From the NCBI RefSeq assembly GCF_000011385.1, contig NC_005125.1, positions 2,666,001 through 2,730,000 of the forward strand: a stretch of DNA of 64,000 nucleotides, written 5' to 3'. Made by a program: the position numbers and the translations under genes. Under the pieces are notes generated by a model. It saw only the letters and a program-made list of their open reading frames with translations. It was not told where the DNA came from and searched no databases. Positions 1 through 9,637 of the stretch are shown in pieces (positions within the stretch are counted from its first letter, which is position 1; each line of letters begins with the position of its first letter). This stretch comes from Gloeobacter violaceus PCC 7421 (GTDB lineage Bacteria; Cyanobacteriota; Cyanobacteriia; Gloeobacterales; Gloeobacteraceae).

Positions 1-143
1 ACCTGTCGGACAGCTTGCTTGGGGAAGCGTGCGGGGTGCCATGGTTTTCTTAGGGATTGCTGTCGGGGGACGCAATGCGCTTCCGGCTGGGGCGGCGATT
101 TTGCTGTGATAGATTCGACCAGAATCAGCAAGCGGCGCAGATC

Positions 144-899
144 ATGGCAGGGCATAGCAAGTGGGCGCAGATCAAGCGCCAGAAAGCCAAAAACGACGTG
201 GCCAAAGGGGCGATGTTCGCCCGCCTCTCCCGCGAAATCATCGTCGCCACGCGCCTGGGCGGCCCCGACCCGGCGGGAAATTTTCGGTTGCGCCTGGCCA
301 TCGAGCAGGCCAAGGCGGCGAGTTTGCCGGGGGAGAACATCCAGCGGGCCATCGACAAAGGCAGTGGCGCCATCGAGGGCGACAACTTCGAAGAGATCCG
401 CTACGAGGGCTACGGCCCGGCGGGGGTGGCGATTTTGATCGAAGCGCAGACCGACAACCGCAACCGGACAGTGGCGGATCTGCGGGCGGTCTTCAGCCGC
501 AACGGCGGCAATCTCGGCGAAACCGGCTGCGTGGGTTGGATGTTTCAGCAGCGGGGCGTGGCGGTCCTCGAAGGGCCGGTGCGCGAGGAGGAACTCATCG
601 AGGCGGCCCTCGACGGCGGCGCCCTGGGCTACGAAATTGATCCGCAGGGCCAGGGGGTAGAGGTCACCTGCGAAGCTGCGGATCTCGAAGCGCTCACCGA
701 CGCCCTCAAGGGGGCCGGCTTTCGGCTGGCTGCGGCCGAGGTGCGTTGGGTACCCGACAACAACATCGAGCTCGCCGATCCGGACGTGGCCCGCCAGGTG
801 CTCACCCTGCTTGAGAAGCTCGAAAGCCTGGACGACGTGCAGCGAGTGAGCGCCAATCATCTGGTCGAAGACGCGGTGCTGGAGTCAATCTACGCCTGA
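144..899 (+). CDS. yebC: YebC/PmpR-family DNA-binding regulator
   Basis: The 251-aa product opens with the family hallmark [18 protein letters not shown] and has the usual length of YebC/PmpR proteins. These proteins bind DNA as transcription factors, and some members are now linked to ribosome function at proline stretches. The open frame extends upstream to 57, but the conserved N-terminus fixes the start at the ATG at 144. Acidic C-terminal segments typical of the three-domain fold follow. The product acts in the cytoplasm. No operon partner is visible: the next gene lies on the opposite strand. The family call is secure; the target is unknown. Confidence 0.95.
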
Positions 900-928
900 T
901 GGGGCCGCTGGGCGGGTCGGTCCGTTTA

Positions 929-943
929 CCCCGGCAACCGGGG
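929..943 (+). terminator. Short GC hairpin after yebC
   Basis: A perfect 6-bp stem (CCCCGG / CCGGGG) with a CAA loop lies 30 bp after the yebC stop. There is no T-run, so it is at best a weak or factor-assisted terminator. The rest of the gap to the convergent helicase gene (about 944-1087) shows nothing recognisable. Confidence 0.3.
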
Positions 944-1087
944 CAAGGTTGAATGAGTGGTGGAAGCATCGGGCGGCCCCAAGCGGCTACGGAACAATCT
1001 ATCCGATTGCCCAAACGCGCACCAGCCGACAATCACCCCGGCACGCCGAACCGCCGCCGGGGCCAGGGTTTACAAGCAGACTGCGCC

Positions 1088-2401
1088 TCAGCCGCTCCCG
1101 GTACTGCCGGGCCGCTGCTGAGCGAGCTTGAGGAACGTGGCGGCAATATCGCCCAAGTCGAATTCCTCGCGCAACTGTCCCACGACCTCGCGGTAAAGTA
1201 CGAGGCTCGGATCACTCTCGTCCGCCTGCAACTGCCTGCGCAACTGCTCGACGAGGCGTTCGGTGCGCCGCACCTGGATTTCTCCCGCTGAGGGAATCTT
1301 GGCTGGAACGAGCGTCGAGCCGGTCGCCCGTTCAATCAGCCGCAACCGATAGCGGTCGGTGGGCAGAGCGAAGCTGATCGCCACCCCGGTGCGCCCCGCC
1401 CGGCCGGTGCGGCCGATGCGGTGGATGTACGATTCGCCGTCCTGGGGCATGTCGTAGTTGATGACGTGGCTGAGATCGGCGATATCGAGGCCGCGGGCGG
1501 CAACGTCGGTCGCCACCACCACGTTGAGCTGCTGGCGGCGAAAGCGCCCCAGCACCGCCTCGCGCGCACTCTGATTGAGATCCCCGTGCAGGGCCTCGGC
1601 GCGGTGACCGTCGTCCTGCAGTTGTTCGGCCAGTTCGTCCGCCGCCTGTTTGGTGCGGGTAAAAATCAAGGCCGAGGCCGGATCTTCGGCCGCGAGCACG
1701 CGGGTTAGAGCCTGGGCGCGGTTTTTGAAGTTGACGAAGTAGACCCGCTGGGCGATGGCCGGGGTGTCGCGCTCCTCGGCGGGCATGGTGAGCGTCATCG
1801 GCGTGCGCAGGTGGCGGGCGGCAAGTTTGCGGATACTCGCAGGCAGTGTGGCTGAGAAGAAGACCAGTTGCCGCTCTGGGGGAGCCGCATCAAGAATGGT
1901 CTGGACTTCCTCGATAAAGCCCATATCCAGCATCTGGTCGGCTTCGTCGAGCACCAGCGTGCGCAATGCGCTCAGATCGAGACTGCCGCGCCGCATCAGA
2001 TCGAGCACCCGCCCGGGGGTGCCCACCACGATCTGTGCACCGGCGCGCAGACGACGCATCTGGCGATCGATGGGCTGGCCGCCGTAGATGGGCAGCACCC
2101 GCACGCCCGAATGCTTGCTGTAGGTATGAATGGCCTCACACACCTGCACGGCCAGTTCGCGCGTGGGGGCAAGCACCAACGCCTGCACCCGGGCGTCCTG
2201 CGGGTCTGAACGGTCGACCAGCGGCAGGCCGAAAGCCGCCGTCTTGCCGGTGCCGGTCTGGGCCTGGGCGAGCAGGTCGCGGCCGTCCAGCAAAAAGGGG
2301 ATGCTCTTCAGTTGAATCGGAGTCGGCTGCTCGAAACCGAGTTCGTCGAGCGCCTTCACCACGGACTCGCTGAGCCCGAGTGCCGAAAATGCAGTGGCCA
2401 T
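1088..2401 (-). CDS. DEAD-box ATP-dependent RNA helicase
   Basis: The 437-aa protein carries the helicase motifs in order: Q motif (FEQPTPIQ, about residue 23), motif I AQTGTGKT, Ia PTREL, Ib TPGR, II DEAD, III SAT, V DVAARGLD and VI HRIGRTGR. It unwinds RNA with ATP in the cytoplasm. The cyanobacterial relatives include the cold- and redox-induced CrhR group, but assignment to that group is inference. The start ATG at 2401 has a good ribosome site (AGGAGATC). The C-terminal tail beyond motif VI is about 90 residues. The 288-bp region upstream (2402-2689) is long enough for a regulated leader, as is common in cold-shock helicases, but I cannot identify a specific element. Confidence 0.95.
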   Translation of the reverse strand: MATAFSALGLSESVVKALDELGFEQPTPIQLKSIPFLLDGRDLLAQAQTGTGKTAAFGLPLVDRSDPQDARVQALVLAPTRELAVQVCEAIHTYSKHSGVRVLPIYGGQPIDRQMRRLRAGAQIVVGTPGRVLDLMRRGSLDLSALRTLVLDEADQMLDMGFIEEVQTILDAAPPERQLVFFSATLPASIRKLAARHLRTPMTLTMPAEERDTPAIAQRVYFVNFKNRAQALTRVLAAEDPASALIFTRTKQAADELAEQLQDDGHRAEALHGDLNQSAREAVLGRFRRQQLNVVVATDVAARGLDIADLSHVINYDMPQDGESYIHRIGRTGRAGRTGVAISFALPTDRYRLRLIERATGSTLVPAKIPSAGEIQVRRTERLVEQLRRQLQADESDPSLVLYREVVGQLREEFDLGDIAATFLKLAQQRPGSTGSG

Positions 2402-2689
2402 GGAGATCTCCTGGTAGGTGACAAGGAGAAGACCTGCAAATCCATGGCCGGAAACTTTTTCTGCCGCCCGGGCCTGTGACCGGTGGGCGAGCGTGAGGCC
2501 CAGCGGTCTTGCGACCGGCAGAAGTTCAAAAGCTTCAGAGCGTTCGAGCGCTCGTCCGGGGATTCGACCCGCTTCTCTGCTTCATGTTAGTTAATACGGA
2601 GGGGGAACGTCAAATCTGAGTCCAGGCGGAACGGCAACTCCCGAGTTAGCGCCGGATTCATTTGCTTCTGCAGTCACAACCATCCCCGC

Positions 2690-3259
2690 TCAATGACTAC
2701 CCGCGAAAGCCGCCGCGAGGATGAACAGGTCTGCACCGAACATCAGCACCACGCACACCAGCAGCGCCAGGTACATCCACGGTTGGGCGAGGGGTTTGAC
2801 GCGGCTGGTATCCAGGCCGGTGCGCGCTTCGAGGATGCGCAAAAAACGGGCGAATCCGGCGATGCGCATCGGCAGCAAGTAGCGATCCCCGCGCCCATTG
2901 ACCAGATAGTGGACCCGGCCGCCCTGGCTGGTGGGCGCGGAGCGGATTTCGCGCACTTCCTCCCAGGCCATCCGCCAGGAGCGGCCGACAAAACCCGGTA
3001 CCCAGCGGGCGTAGCGCACCGCTACGCCATACCCGTCGGTGAGGACGCGCTGAGAAAGGGCGGCAGCCAGGGCCACGCACCCGGCGGCGATCCCGGCCAA
3101 GGTCACCCAGAGCGGCACAGGCGATCCCAGCCTCACCTGCAAAAAGGGCAGCGGCAGCACCAGGCTCACCAGCAGCCCGAACAGGGTATAGCGGATGAGG
3201 GGCGAGATGCGAAAAGTGGCCTCGACTGGAAAGGTGGACGGCTGGGTGCTTGCGGACAT
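2690..3259 (-). CDS. Membrane protein with a PH-like domain
   Basis: About 189 aa from the ATG at 3259; an upstream ATG at 3298 is possible. Two hydrophobic segments lie near the N-terminus (LIRYTLFGLLVSLVLPLPF, then WVTLAGIAAGCVALAAAL). A soluble stretch with a tryptophan-rich GRSWRMAWEEVREI core and beta-strand pattern follows, then a C-terminal membrane segment (MYLALLVCVVLMFGADLF). The arrangement resembles bacterial PH-like (bPH) membrane proteins, but this is a pattern guess. Function is unknown. It is transcribed divergently from the phosphoesterase gene. Confidence 0.7.
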   Translation of the reverse strand: MSASTQPSTFPVEATFRISPLIRYTLFGLLVSLVLPLPFLQVRLGSPVPLWVTLAGIAAGCVALAAALSQRVLTDGYGVAVRYARWVPGFVGRSWRMAWEEVREIRSAPTSQGGRVHYLVNGRGDRYLLPMRIAGFARFLRILEARTGLDTSRVKPLAQPWMYLALLVCVVLMFGADLFILAAAFAGSH

Positions 3260-3468
3260 GGCGCTCTGTAAACTTTCTTTCCAGGATACCGGCCCCATCC
3301 CTGCCTGCTATCGGCGCTGTGCCGGGTGGGGGGATGAAAGAGCGCAAAATTTCGTCATACTGATTGGGGGGCCTGCGACCTCACCCGGCGGGTAGAGCGC
3401 CGGTGGCAAGCGGCATGCTTGGCTTGAAGATAGTGGCCGAATAGTGAAGTAGACGCGAGGGGGCAGGC

Positions 3469-5064
3469 GTGGATTTTGTCATCGACCCACCGATCGCCGA
3501 TAAGATCGCCCGGATGAAAAAGCGGGTGCAGTGGCAAGGGGCGCCGATTCGCGGGCGCGGGATCGACCAGACCGCCCTGGTGCTCGACGATGGGCAGCCG
3601 GAGGAACCGGAATTCTCGTTTCTGGTGGTGGGCGACAGCGGTTCCGGCCCGCACCGCGGCCACAACCCCCAGCGCCAGATCGCCGAGCAGATGCTCACCC
3701 AGCGCGAGGACTGCCGCTTTGTCCTGCACACGGGCGATGTGATGTACCTGGTGGGCTCCGACGAGTACTACCCCAAAAATTTCATCCAGCCCTACCGCGA
3801 ATTTCTGGTGGGGGGCGAGCGGCCCGAGCAGATTGCTTACGACCGGATGGTCTTCAACCAGCCCTTTTTGCCCATCCCCGGCAACCACGACTATTACGAT
3901 CTGCCCTTTTTCTACGGCCTGGTAGCCCAGACGATGCTGCCGCTGCGCCAACTGCTCGGCTTCAAACTCGACCTGGATGTGGGCTGGCGCGGCTCCGACC
4001 AGGGCAAAGTTTACGCCAAGGCGTTTCTCGATTACCTCAAAGCCTTCGAGAGCGACGCCGAATTGGGGCGCCACCTCGACCGCCACTACACCGCCCGCAC
4101 CGCTACCGGGCGCTGCCTGCGCTACCGGCCGGGGGCCTTCACGCGGCTGCCCAACCGCTACTACACCTTTCGGGCGGGGGGCATCGACTTTTTCGCCCTC
4201 GACTCCAACACCTTCAACGCGCCCACGCCGCTCGCTTCGAGTGACGAAGGCGAGGCTTCCCGCCGGGATCTCGAGCACCAGCGCGCCGAACTCGAAATCC
4301 AGAAGCAGCAGATGCTCGAGATGTCCGACAACCTGGAGCCCGACGAGGAGGAGGCTTCCGAGCAGCTCGAGGAGTTGCGCACCAAAATCGAGCAGCTCGA
4401 AGAGATGAAGATGGACCTCGACAAGCAACTGCACTGCGACCCGAGTACGGTCACCGATTTTGAGCAGCTCGAATGGCTCACCGAGCGGCTGGCGGCCTCC
4501 TGGAACGATCCGTCGGTGCGCGGCCGGGTGATCTATATGCACCACCCGCCCTACGTCACCGAGGCCACCAAGTGGCAGCAGGCCCAGACCCTCGCCGTGC
4601 GCCGCCGCCTGCGCCGGGTGCTCGACGCGGTGCACCGGCAGGTGGGGGAGCGTGCGAAGGGGCGCCCCCTGGTCGATGCCATCTTCACCGGCCACGCCCA
4701 CTGCCTGGAGCACCTGCGCACGGCGGACACCGGCCACGCCGATGCCCACCTCGACATTGTGATCTGCGGCGGCAGCGGCTTCAGCCTGCGCCGCCAGCGC
4801 CCGGAAGGCCCGGTGCTCACCGAGGAATTTGGAGACCAGAGCCGCGAAGTGGCCCGCTCGCAGCTTTTTGTCGGCCGCGACGGAGTGGGCGGCCACAAGC
4901 GCCGTCCCTACTCGTTTTTGCGCGTCGATGTCGAAGGGGGCACCCCGCCCCGCCTGGTCGTGCGGCCCTTTATCGCCGAGCAATACCTGGGCCGCTGGAT
5001 GAGCGACAAGCTCGCACCGTTCGACCTCGGCCGGGCCGGGGACCGCAGTGTTCAGGGCAGATAG
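3469..5064 (+). CDS. Calcineurin-like metallophosphoesterase with coiled-coil insert
   Basis: The 531-aa protein has the dinuclear-metal phosphoesterase motifs: GDSGSG (residues 55-60), GDVMY (89-93), GNHDYYD (138-144), HHPPY (about 358-362) and GHAH (about 407-410). It should hydrolyse phosphoesters; the substrate is unknown. Between the DSNTF strand and the HHPP motif sits an unusual, highly charged Glu/Gln/Lys-rich coiled coil of about 75 residues (roughly 262-337). The GTG start at 3469 follows a purine-rich ribosome site (GAGGGGG) at good spacing. No signal peptide is visible, so it is probably cytoplasmic. Confidence 0.9.
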   Translation: MDFVIDPPIADKIARMKKRVQWQGAPIRGRGIDQTALVLDDGQPEEPEFSFLVVGDSGSGPHRGHNPQRQIAEQMLTQREDCRFVLHTGDVMYLVGSDEYYPKNFIQPYREFLVGGERPEQIAYDRMVFNQPFLPIPGNHDYYDLPFFYGLVAQTMLPLRQLLGFKLDLDVGWRGSDQGKVYAKAFLDYLKAFESDAELGRHLDRHYTARTATGRCLRYRPGAFTRLPNRYYTFRAGGIDFFALDSNTFNAPTPLASSDEGEASRRDLEHQRAELEIQKQQMLEMSDNLEPDEEEASEQLEELRTKIEQLEEMKMDLDKQLHCDPSTVTDFEQLEWLTERLAASWNDPSVRGRVIYMHHPPYVTEATKWQQAQTLAVRRRLRRVLDAVHRQVGERAKGRPLVDAIFTGHAHCLEHLRTADTGHADAHLDIVICGGSGFSLRRQRPEGPVLTEEFGDQSREVARSQLFVGRDGVGGHKRRPYSFLRVDVEGGTPPRLVVRPFIAEQYLGRWMSDKLAPFDLGRAGDRSVQGR

Positions 5065-5552
5065 CCCCTGGCTAGAGGGCGGATCTCGCCCTTTTTGAGC
5101 GCCGTTTTCAGCTGGGCCAGATCGTCAACATTGCTGCGGGTGAGCCCTCCGCCCACGAGCCTGGCTACGTTTGCTGCAAGGGAGTAGACCAGGATATTGT
5201 TCACCGTTCCCTTGACACCGTAGGCGTAGCGCTCGTAGACCACGACGCAGTAATCCGGCGAGATCCCGGCAAAGATCAGACGGCGCTGGGGCACCATGGG
5301 GTCGTCATCGTCCGCCTTTTGCAATTTCTGTCCCGGATTGGCCAGTTGCAGACTTGCCTGGCGCAACAGATTGGCCATCTGAACCTGGACCGCCTCGGGG
5401 ATCTCTTTGACGGTCCTGACCACCAGAAAGCGCTCGGTCTCGACCAGATTGTCCCTGGCCTGCCGGGTCAGCGTCGGTACCGCGGCCAGGCCGGGTAAGG
5501 CCAGGAACAGCCAAACAAAAGACGCAGATACAATCTTTTTCCAGTAACTCAT
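5052..5552 (-). CDS. Exported protein of unknown function
   Basis: The start is placed at the ATG at 5552 because the product then begins MSYWKKIVSASFVWLFLALP, a clear signal peptide ending near GLAAVP. The mature part (about 140 aa) has no motif I recognise; it includes an acidic ADDDDP stretch and a hydrophobic NNILVYSLAANVARLVGGG segment. Its 3' end overlaps the end of the convergent phosphoesterase gene by 13 bp. An extra 62 codons upstream are open but lack protein-like character. Confidence 0.65.
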   Translation of the reverse strand: MSYWKKIVSASFVWLFLALPGLAAVPTLTRQARDNLVETERFLVVRTVKEIPEAVQVQMANLLRQASLQLANPGQKLQKADDDDPMVPQRRLIFAGISPDYCVVVYERYAYGVKGTVNNILVYSLAANVARLVGGGLTRSNVDDLAQLKTALKKGEIRPLARGYLP

Positions 5553-5826
5553 GGTTCGGTTGCGACGACGTTCTGTCCTGCCAGAACAGACTACGGCAAA
5601 GCGCGAGGGGATATGTGCATCAATGCCGACAAATTTTTCAATGCAATCGATCCGCTTTGGGCCGGTGGGTTCAAACTTGCTCTTGGCACAATTGCCCGAG
5701 AAACACCTCCGCGGCTGTAATGCGATAGCGCCGGGCATTCAAAACGGTGCGCACCATCTGGGAGCCTTCTTTGTCGGACAGCAGCTGCCGGATGCAGCCG
5801 CCGTCCTCAGCGCGGAACCGCCGCGA

Positions 5827-6291
5827 TCAAAACGACAGGCAGGATTGCTCGTCCGTGCGCAGTACGGATTGTTGCTGGAAGGAGTCTTTGTAGGCTTCCC
5901 GGACCTGATTGACCTTTGCACTGCTTTCGCGGCTGAAGGGATAAAGCAGGATCAACAGCTTCGATCCTTCTTCGATGATGGTTCCAGTGGAATCTTTGAA
6001 TTGCCCTTGGCCTGTGAGCAAAGTCAGTCCATCGGGGAACAGGGGCGTCACCACGGTGTCGACAAAGCCTTGAAACTCCGCCTCACTCACCTGTGAACCG
6101 TCTGATTTGGACAAACCAAAAAATAGTTCAGTTCTGAAAAACAATTCGCCACCGAGTTGTTCCTGACAAAAACCGGATGCGCTGGAGGCTTCATTCTGTT
6201 GAGCGGATGCCTGGGGTGTCGATACGCTGTGCAAAAGCAGCCCGGCAGCCAGAGTGATGCTCGCCGCGATTAAGCGCACGTTGCATTTCAT
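5827..6291 (-). CDS. DUF3574-type exported protein
   Basis: A 154-aa protein. The ATG at 6291 is chosen because an AGGAG ribosome site precedes it; an upstream ATG at 6321 has none. It starts with a signal peptide (hydrophobic IAASITLAAGLLLHSVS, cleavage likely after ASAQ). The mature part matches my memory of DUF3574 proteins: TELFFGLSKSDGSQVSE, VVTPLFPDGLTLL and a GQ-F-D-S/T pattern. Two cysteines, in GFCQE and SCLSF, could form a disulfide. Function is unknown; the location is likely periplasmic. Confidence 0.75.
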   Translation of the reverse strand: MKCNVRLIAASITLAAGLLLHSVSTPQASAQQNEASSASGFCQEQLGGELFFRTELFFGLSKSDGSQVSEAEFQGFVDTVVTPLFPDGLTLLTGQGQFKDSTGTIIEEGSKLLILLYPFSRESSAKVNQVREAYKDSFQQQSVLRTDEQSCLSF

Positions 6292-6545
6292 GAATATGCT
6301 CCTGTTGATAACTTTCGCCATTGCGGGTAAAGATGGGGCTCAGCAAGCCCTACCGTTCGCCGCGAAATAGCTACAGTAATTACTCCACACACCGTTCAAC
6401 GGATCGCGGCGGTTTCTGTAAACTATCCGCCGATTTTGGTGGCTTCGGTACCTAGCGCAACTAGGCTGGAACATTGACGGAACCCCGCCCGGCGCTACAC
6501 TCGAGTGGCTCCCGATTCGCCCGCGCCGCTGAACAGGCCGCCCGT

Positions 6546-7631
6546 ATGATCCGCATCCCTGTTGCCCTGCCCATGGACAGTTACGACATCTGCATCGACG
6601 AGGGCGGTCTTGAGCGCCTCGGCGAGTACCTGGCCGAACTGGGCAAAGTGAACCGGGCGCTGGTGGTGAGCAATCCCGTGGTTTTGCGCCATTACGGCGC
6701 CCGGGTGGTACGCTCCTTGAACGCCGCTGGCTTCGAGACGGCAAGCGTCACCGTCCCGGCAGGCGAGCGCCACAAGCACCTGCGCTCGGTGGAGCGCATT
6801 TATCAAGCAGCCCTCGAACACCGCCTGGAGCGCTCGTCGCTCATCGTCGCTTTGGGCGGCGGGGTGGTGGGCGACATGGCGGGCTTCGCGGCCAGCACCT
6901 GGCTGCGGGGCATCCGGGTGGCCCAGGTGCCGACGACGTTGCTGGCGATGGTGGACGCTGCCATCGGCGGCAAGACGGGGGTGAACCACCCCCTGGGCAA
7001 GAACTTGATCGGCACCTTCCACCAGCCCTGCCTGGTGCTCATCGACCCGCAGGTGCTGGGGACACTGCCGCCGCGCGAGACGCGCGCCGCCATGGCCGAG
7101 GTGATCAAATACGGGGTGATCTGGGACGGGGACTTATTTAAGCGGCTGGAGCAATTGCCCAGCCTGCAACGCCCGGACGCGCGCACCCTCACCACGCTGC
7201 TGGTGCGCTCCTGCCAGGCCAAAGCCGAGGTGGTCGTGCGCGACGAGCGCGAAGGCGGTCTGCGCGCCATCCTCAACTACGGCCACACCGTCGGCCACGC
7301 CCTCGAAAGTGCCACCGGTTACCGCCGCTATCTGCACGGCGAAGGGGTCGCCCTCGGTATGGCGGCGGCGGGCCGGGTGGCAGTGGCGCTCGATCTCTGG
7401 AGCCCCGAGGAGCTTCGCCGCCAGGAGGCGTTGATTATCAAAGCCCGCCTGCCGGTGCGCTGGAAGAGCGACATCGCCAGCGAGGCGCTGCTGTTGCGCA
7501 TGCAATCGGACAAAAAAGTCGAGGCGGGCAAGGTGCGCTTCGTGTTGCCGGAAGCGATCGGTCGCGTCCACACCGGGGTCGAGGTGCCCACAGAGGTGCT
7601 GCGCAGGGTGCTCGACACCCTGCGCGGTTGA
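6546..7631 (+). CDS. aroB: 3-dehydroquinate synthase
   Basis: The 361-aa enzyme converts DAHP to 3-dehydroquinate, the second step of the shikimate pathway, using NAD and a divalent metal. Visible signatures are the NAD-binding LGGGVVGDMAGFAAS (about residue 101), the PTTLLAMVDAAIGGKTGVNHPLGKN region and the metal-ligand motif NYGHTVGHALE. The ATG at 6546 gives the standard N-terminus; the frame is open from 6474. It stands alone, followed by cysE. Confidence 0.97.
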   Translation: MIRIPVALPMDSYDICIDEGGLERLGEYLAELGKVNRALVVSNPVVLRHYGARVVRSLNAAGFETASVTVPAGERHKHLRSVERIYQAALEHRLERSSLIVALGGGVVGDMAGFAASTWLRGIRVAQVPTTLLAMVDAAIGGKTGVNHPLGKNLIGTFHQPCLVLIDPQVLGTLPPRETRAAMAEVIKYGVIWDGDLFKRLEQLPSLQRPDARTLTTLLVRSCQAKAEVVVRDEREGGLRAILNYGHTVGHALESATGYRRYLHGEGVALGMAAAGRVAVALDLWSPEELRRQEALIIKARLPVRWKSDIASEALLLRMQSDKKVEAGKVRFVLPEAIGRVHTGVEVPTEVLRRVLDTLRG

Positions 7632-7818
7632 GGGTGCAGCGGCACCCCTACCGGCCCAAAATGCATTGGCCCGGACAATGGCATTGGCCGGGCCACGGCT
7701 CAATATGGCCGACACCAGGGCGCCTGCGGCGGATTGCCGCTCGGGGAGGGCGCGAAAAACATCGTCTATCGGGCTGTTAAGATGGTGTAGCACTGGGCGC
7801 CGTTACTTTTACACGACT

Positions 7819-8553
7819 GTGTACAAAACCCTGGCAAGCGTCGTCGCTACCATCCGGGAAGACTTCCAGGCCGCCTTCGAGAAAGACCCGGCCGCGCGTT
7901 CGTGGTTTGAAGTGCTGACTTGTTATCCGGGTCTGCACGCCGTCGCCGTCCACCGCTTCGCCCATCTTCTGTACGCCCGCCGCTGGTTCTGGCCGGCGCG
8001 CTTTTTATCGCACATCGCCCGCTGGCTGACCGGCGTCGAGATTCATCCGGGGGCCACCATCGGCGCGGGCATCTTCATCGACCACGGCATGGGCGTGGTG
8101 ATTGGTGAAACCGCCATCATCGGCCGCGACGCGCTGATCTACCAGGGCGTCACCATCGGCGGCACCGGCAAACAAAAGGGCAAGCGCCACCCCACCCTAG
8201 GCGACAACGTCGTGGTCGGCGCCGGGGCAAAAGTTTTGGGAAATATCGAAATCGGCAACAACACCCGCATCGGGGCCGGGTCGGTGGTACTGCGCACGGT
8301 GCCCAGCGACTGCACGGTGGTGGGTGTACCCGGCCGGGTGGTCTATCAGGACGGCGAGCGCATCGATCCGCTCGCCCACGGCCAGGTGCCCGACCCACTC
8401 GCCGATGTGATCCGCTCGCTGGTCCGCCGCATCGACGAACTCGAAAGCGAAGTGCAACAGTTGCGCACCGACAAAACCGGGAAACCGGCAGCTCCGAGTT
8501 GCGCCATCGAGGCGCGCTTGCTCGAAGACTTTTTGCACGGCCCGGGGATCTAG
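7819..8553 (+). CDS. cysE: Serine O-acetyltransferase
   Basis: From the GTG at 7819 the product is 244 aa, the normal CysE size; the frame is open from 7666 but the extra residues look non-coding. It acetylates L-serine with acetyl-CoA for cysteine synthesis. The N-terminal helical part (REDFQAAFEKDPAARSWFEVL) is followed by the left-handed beta-helix hexapeptide repeats, with GVEIHPGATIGAGIFIDHG and GGTGKQKGKRHP marking the active-site and acetyl-CoA loops. A 70-residue C-terminal extension includes a coiled segment (IDELESEVQQL). Confidence 0.93.
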   Translation: MYKTLASVVATIREDFQAAFEKDPAARSWFEVLTCYPGLHAVAVHRFAHLLYARRWFWPARFLSHIARWLTGVEIHPGATIGAGIFIDHGMGVVIGETAIIGRDALIYQGVTIGGTGKQKGKRHPTLGDNVVVGAGAKVLGNIEIGNNTRIGAGSVVLRTVPSDCTVVGVPGRVVYQDGERIDPLAHGQVPDPLADVIRSLVRRIDELESEVQQLRTDKTGKPAAPSCAIEARLLEDFLHGPGI

Positions 8554-8592
8554 CCACCGGGTCGTACCGTTCAGACTGATGCGGTTAGGCTG

Positions 8593-9108
8593 GTGGCAAC
8601 CAGTCCACGGCGAGGCAATACGGTGCGGGCGAAGATTGGCAGCGATAGACCCGAGCGACCGAAAAGCTTGTATGAGGCCGATTTTCATGCCTGGACCGCC
8701 CAGCAGGCTGCTGCGATCAGAGCGCGCCAGTGGGAGCGGTTGGATATTGAAAACCTGGCTGAGGAGATCGAGTCGTTGGGGCGGGCGGAGCGGCGAGAAC
8801 TGGAAAGCCGGTTGGCCATCCTGGTTGGGCATCTTCTCAAATGGCAGTTCCAGAGCGGGCGGCGCAGCAACTCCTGGCAGGCGACCATCGATGAGCAACG
8901 AAGACAGATATCGCGGCGGCTGGCTGCCCAACCGAGTTTGAAGGCGCATCTTGTCGAGGCGTTTCAAGAAGGCCGGCAAGCGGGTCTGCGATTGGCTGTT
9001 CAGCAGACGGACTTGCCCTACGGCCATTTTCCCGTGGAATGTCCCTACTCCCTCGAAGAAGCGCTTGATCCTGGGTTTTTCCCCGGGACGCAGTCCGATC
9101 CGTCCTGA
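8593..9108 (+). CDS. DUF29 family protein
   Basis: A 171-aa protein with the cyanobacterial DUF29 pattern: [23 protein letters not shown], the core [25 protein letters not shown], then LLKWQFQ and SW--TI--QR. Two in-frame GTG starts are possible. The one at 8623 has a nearby CGAGG ribosome-like site; the one at 8593 gives the full length used here. Function is unknown. The 3' end overlaps the convergent RidA gene by 64 bp. A second DUF29 gene lies at 61239. Confidence 0.85.
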   Translation: MATSPRRGNTVRAKIGSDRPERPKSLYEADFHAWTAQQAAAIRARQWERLDIENLAEEIESLGRAERRELESRLAILVGHLLKWQFQSGRRSNSWQATIDEQRRQISRRLAAQPSLKAHLVEAFQEGRQAGLRLAVQQTDLPYGHFPVECPYSLEEALDPGFFPGTQSDPS

Positions 9109-9497
9109 TCTTCGCCGATCCAGGCGTCCGCTTCGATTTCGACGATCATCACCGGGTCGATGAGGCGGCGAATTTCAACCATCGTGGAAGCAGGCCGGAT
9201 CTGGCCAAACACTTCGCCGTGGGCGCGGCCGACCGCCTCCCACTGCTCAATGTCCGTCACGTAGATGCGGGTGCGCACGATGTCGGTGAGGCTGCTTCCG
9301 GCGCGCAGCAGGGCCAGCTCGATATTCTTGAGTACCTGGAGGGTCTGGGCATAGGCGTCGCCTTCCCCGACCACCCGGCCTACGGCGTCGGTGGCCGTGG
9401 TCCCCGAGACCCACACCTGCCGCCCGACGCGCACGGTCCGCGAGTAGCCGACGATCGGTTCCCAGGGTGAGCCCGACGCCAGATTTTCGCGTTGCAT
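9045..9497 (-). CDS. RidA/YjgF-family protein
   Basis: A 150-aa protein with RidA features: [21 protein letters not shown], the trimer-interface strand pattern, and the catalytic-site arginine in [10 protein letters not shown]. RidA deaminates reactive enamine/imine intermediates; other family members do different things. The C-terminal 25 residues ([14 protein letters not shown]...) are low in homology and are the part that overlaps the DUF29 gene. The start ATG is at 9497. Confidence 0.9.
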   Translation of the reverse strand: MQRENLASGSPWEPIVGYSRTVRVGRQVWVSGTTATDAVGRVVGEGDAYAQTLQVLKNIELALLRAGSSLTDIVRTRIYVTDIEQWEAVGRAHGEVFGQIRPASTMVEIRRLIDPVMIVEIEADAWIGEDQDGSDCVPGKNPGSSASSRE

Positions 9498-9637
9498 GAG
9501 CCGGTACCCTCCTTCAGAACTTTAACCACCAGCACGGCCGCACCGCCTGGCCAAGGAGACACCCAGGCCAGGCGCTAAAATTGTAAAAGAACAGCAATAA
9601 ACATTAGCCCACGACCGGGCTGCGGAGAGTTTCCATC

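Noticed and set aside
1-143. C-terminal end of an upstream gene at the left edge
   Set aside because: All three plus frames are open for some distance and none shows a recognisable protein end.
3355-4983. A 542-codon open frame on the minus strand
   Set aside because: It is the antisense shadow of the phosphoesterase, with low-complexity His/Val/Gly-rich translation and no motifs; the plus-strand gene has all catalytic motifs.
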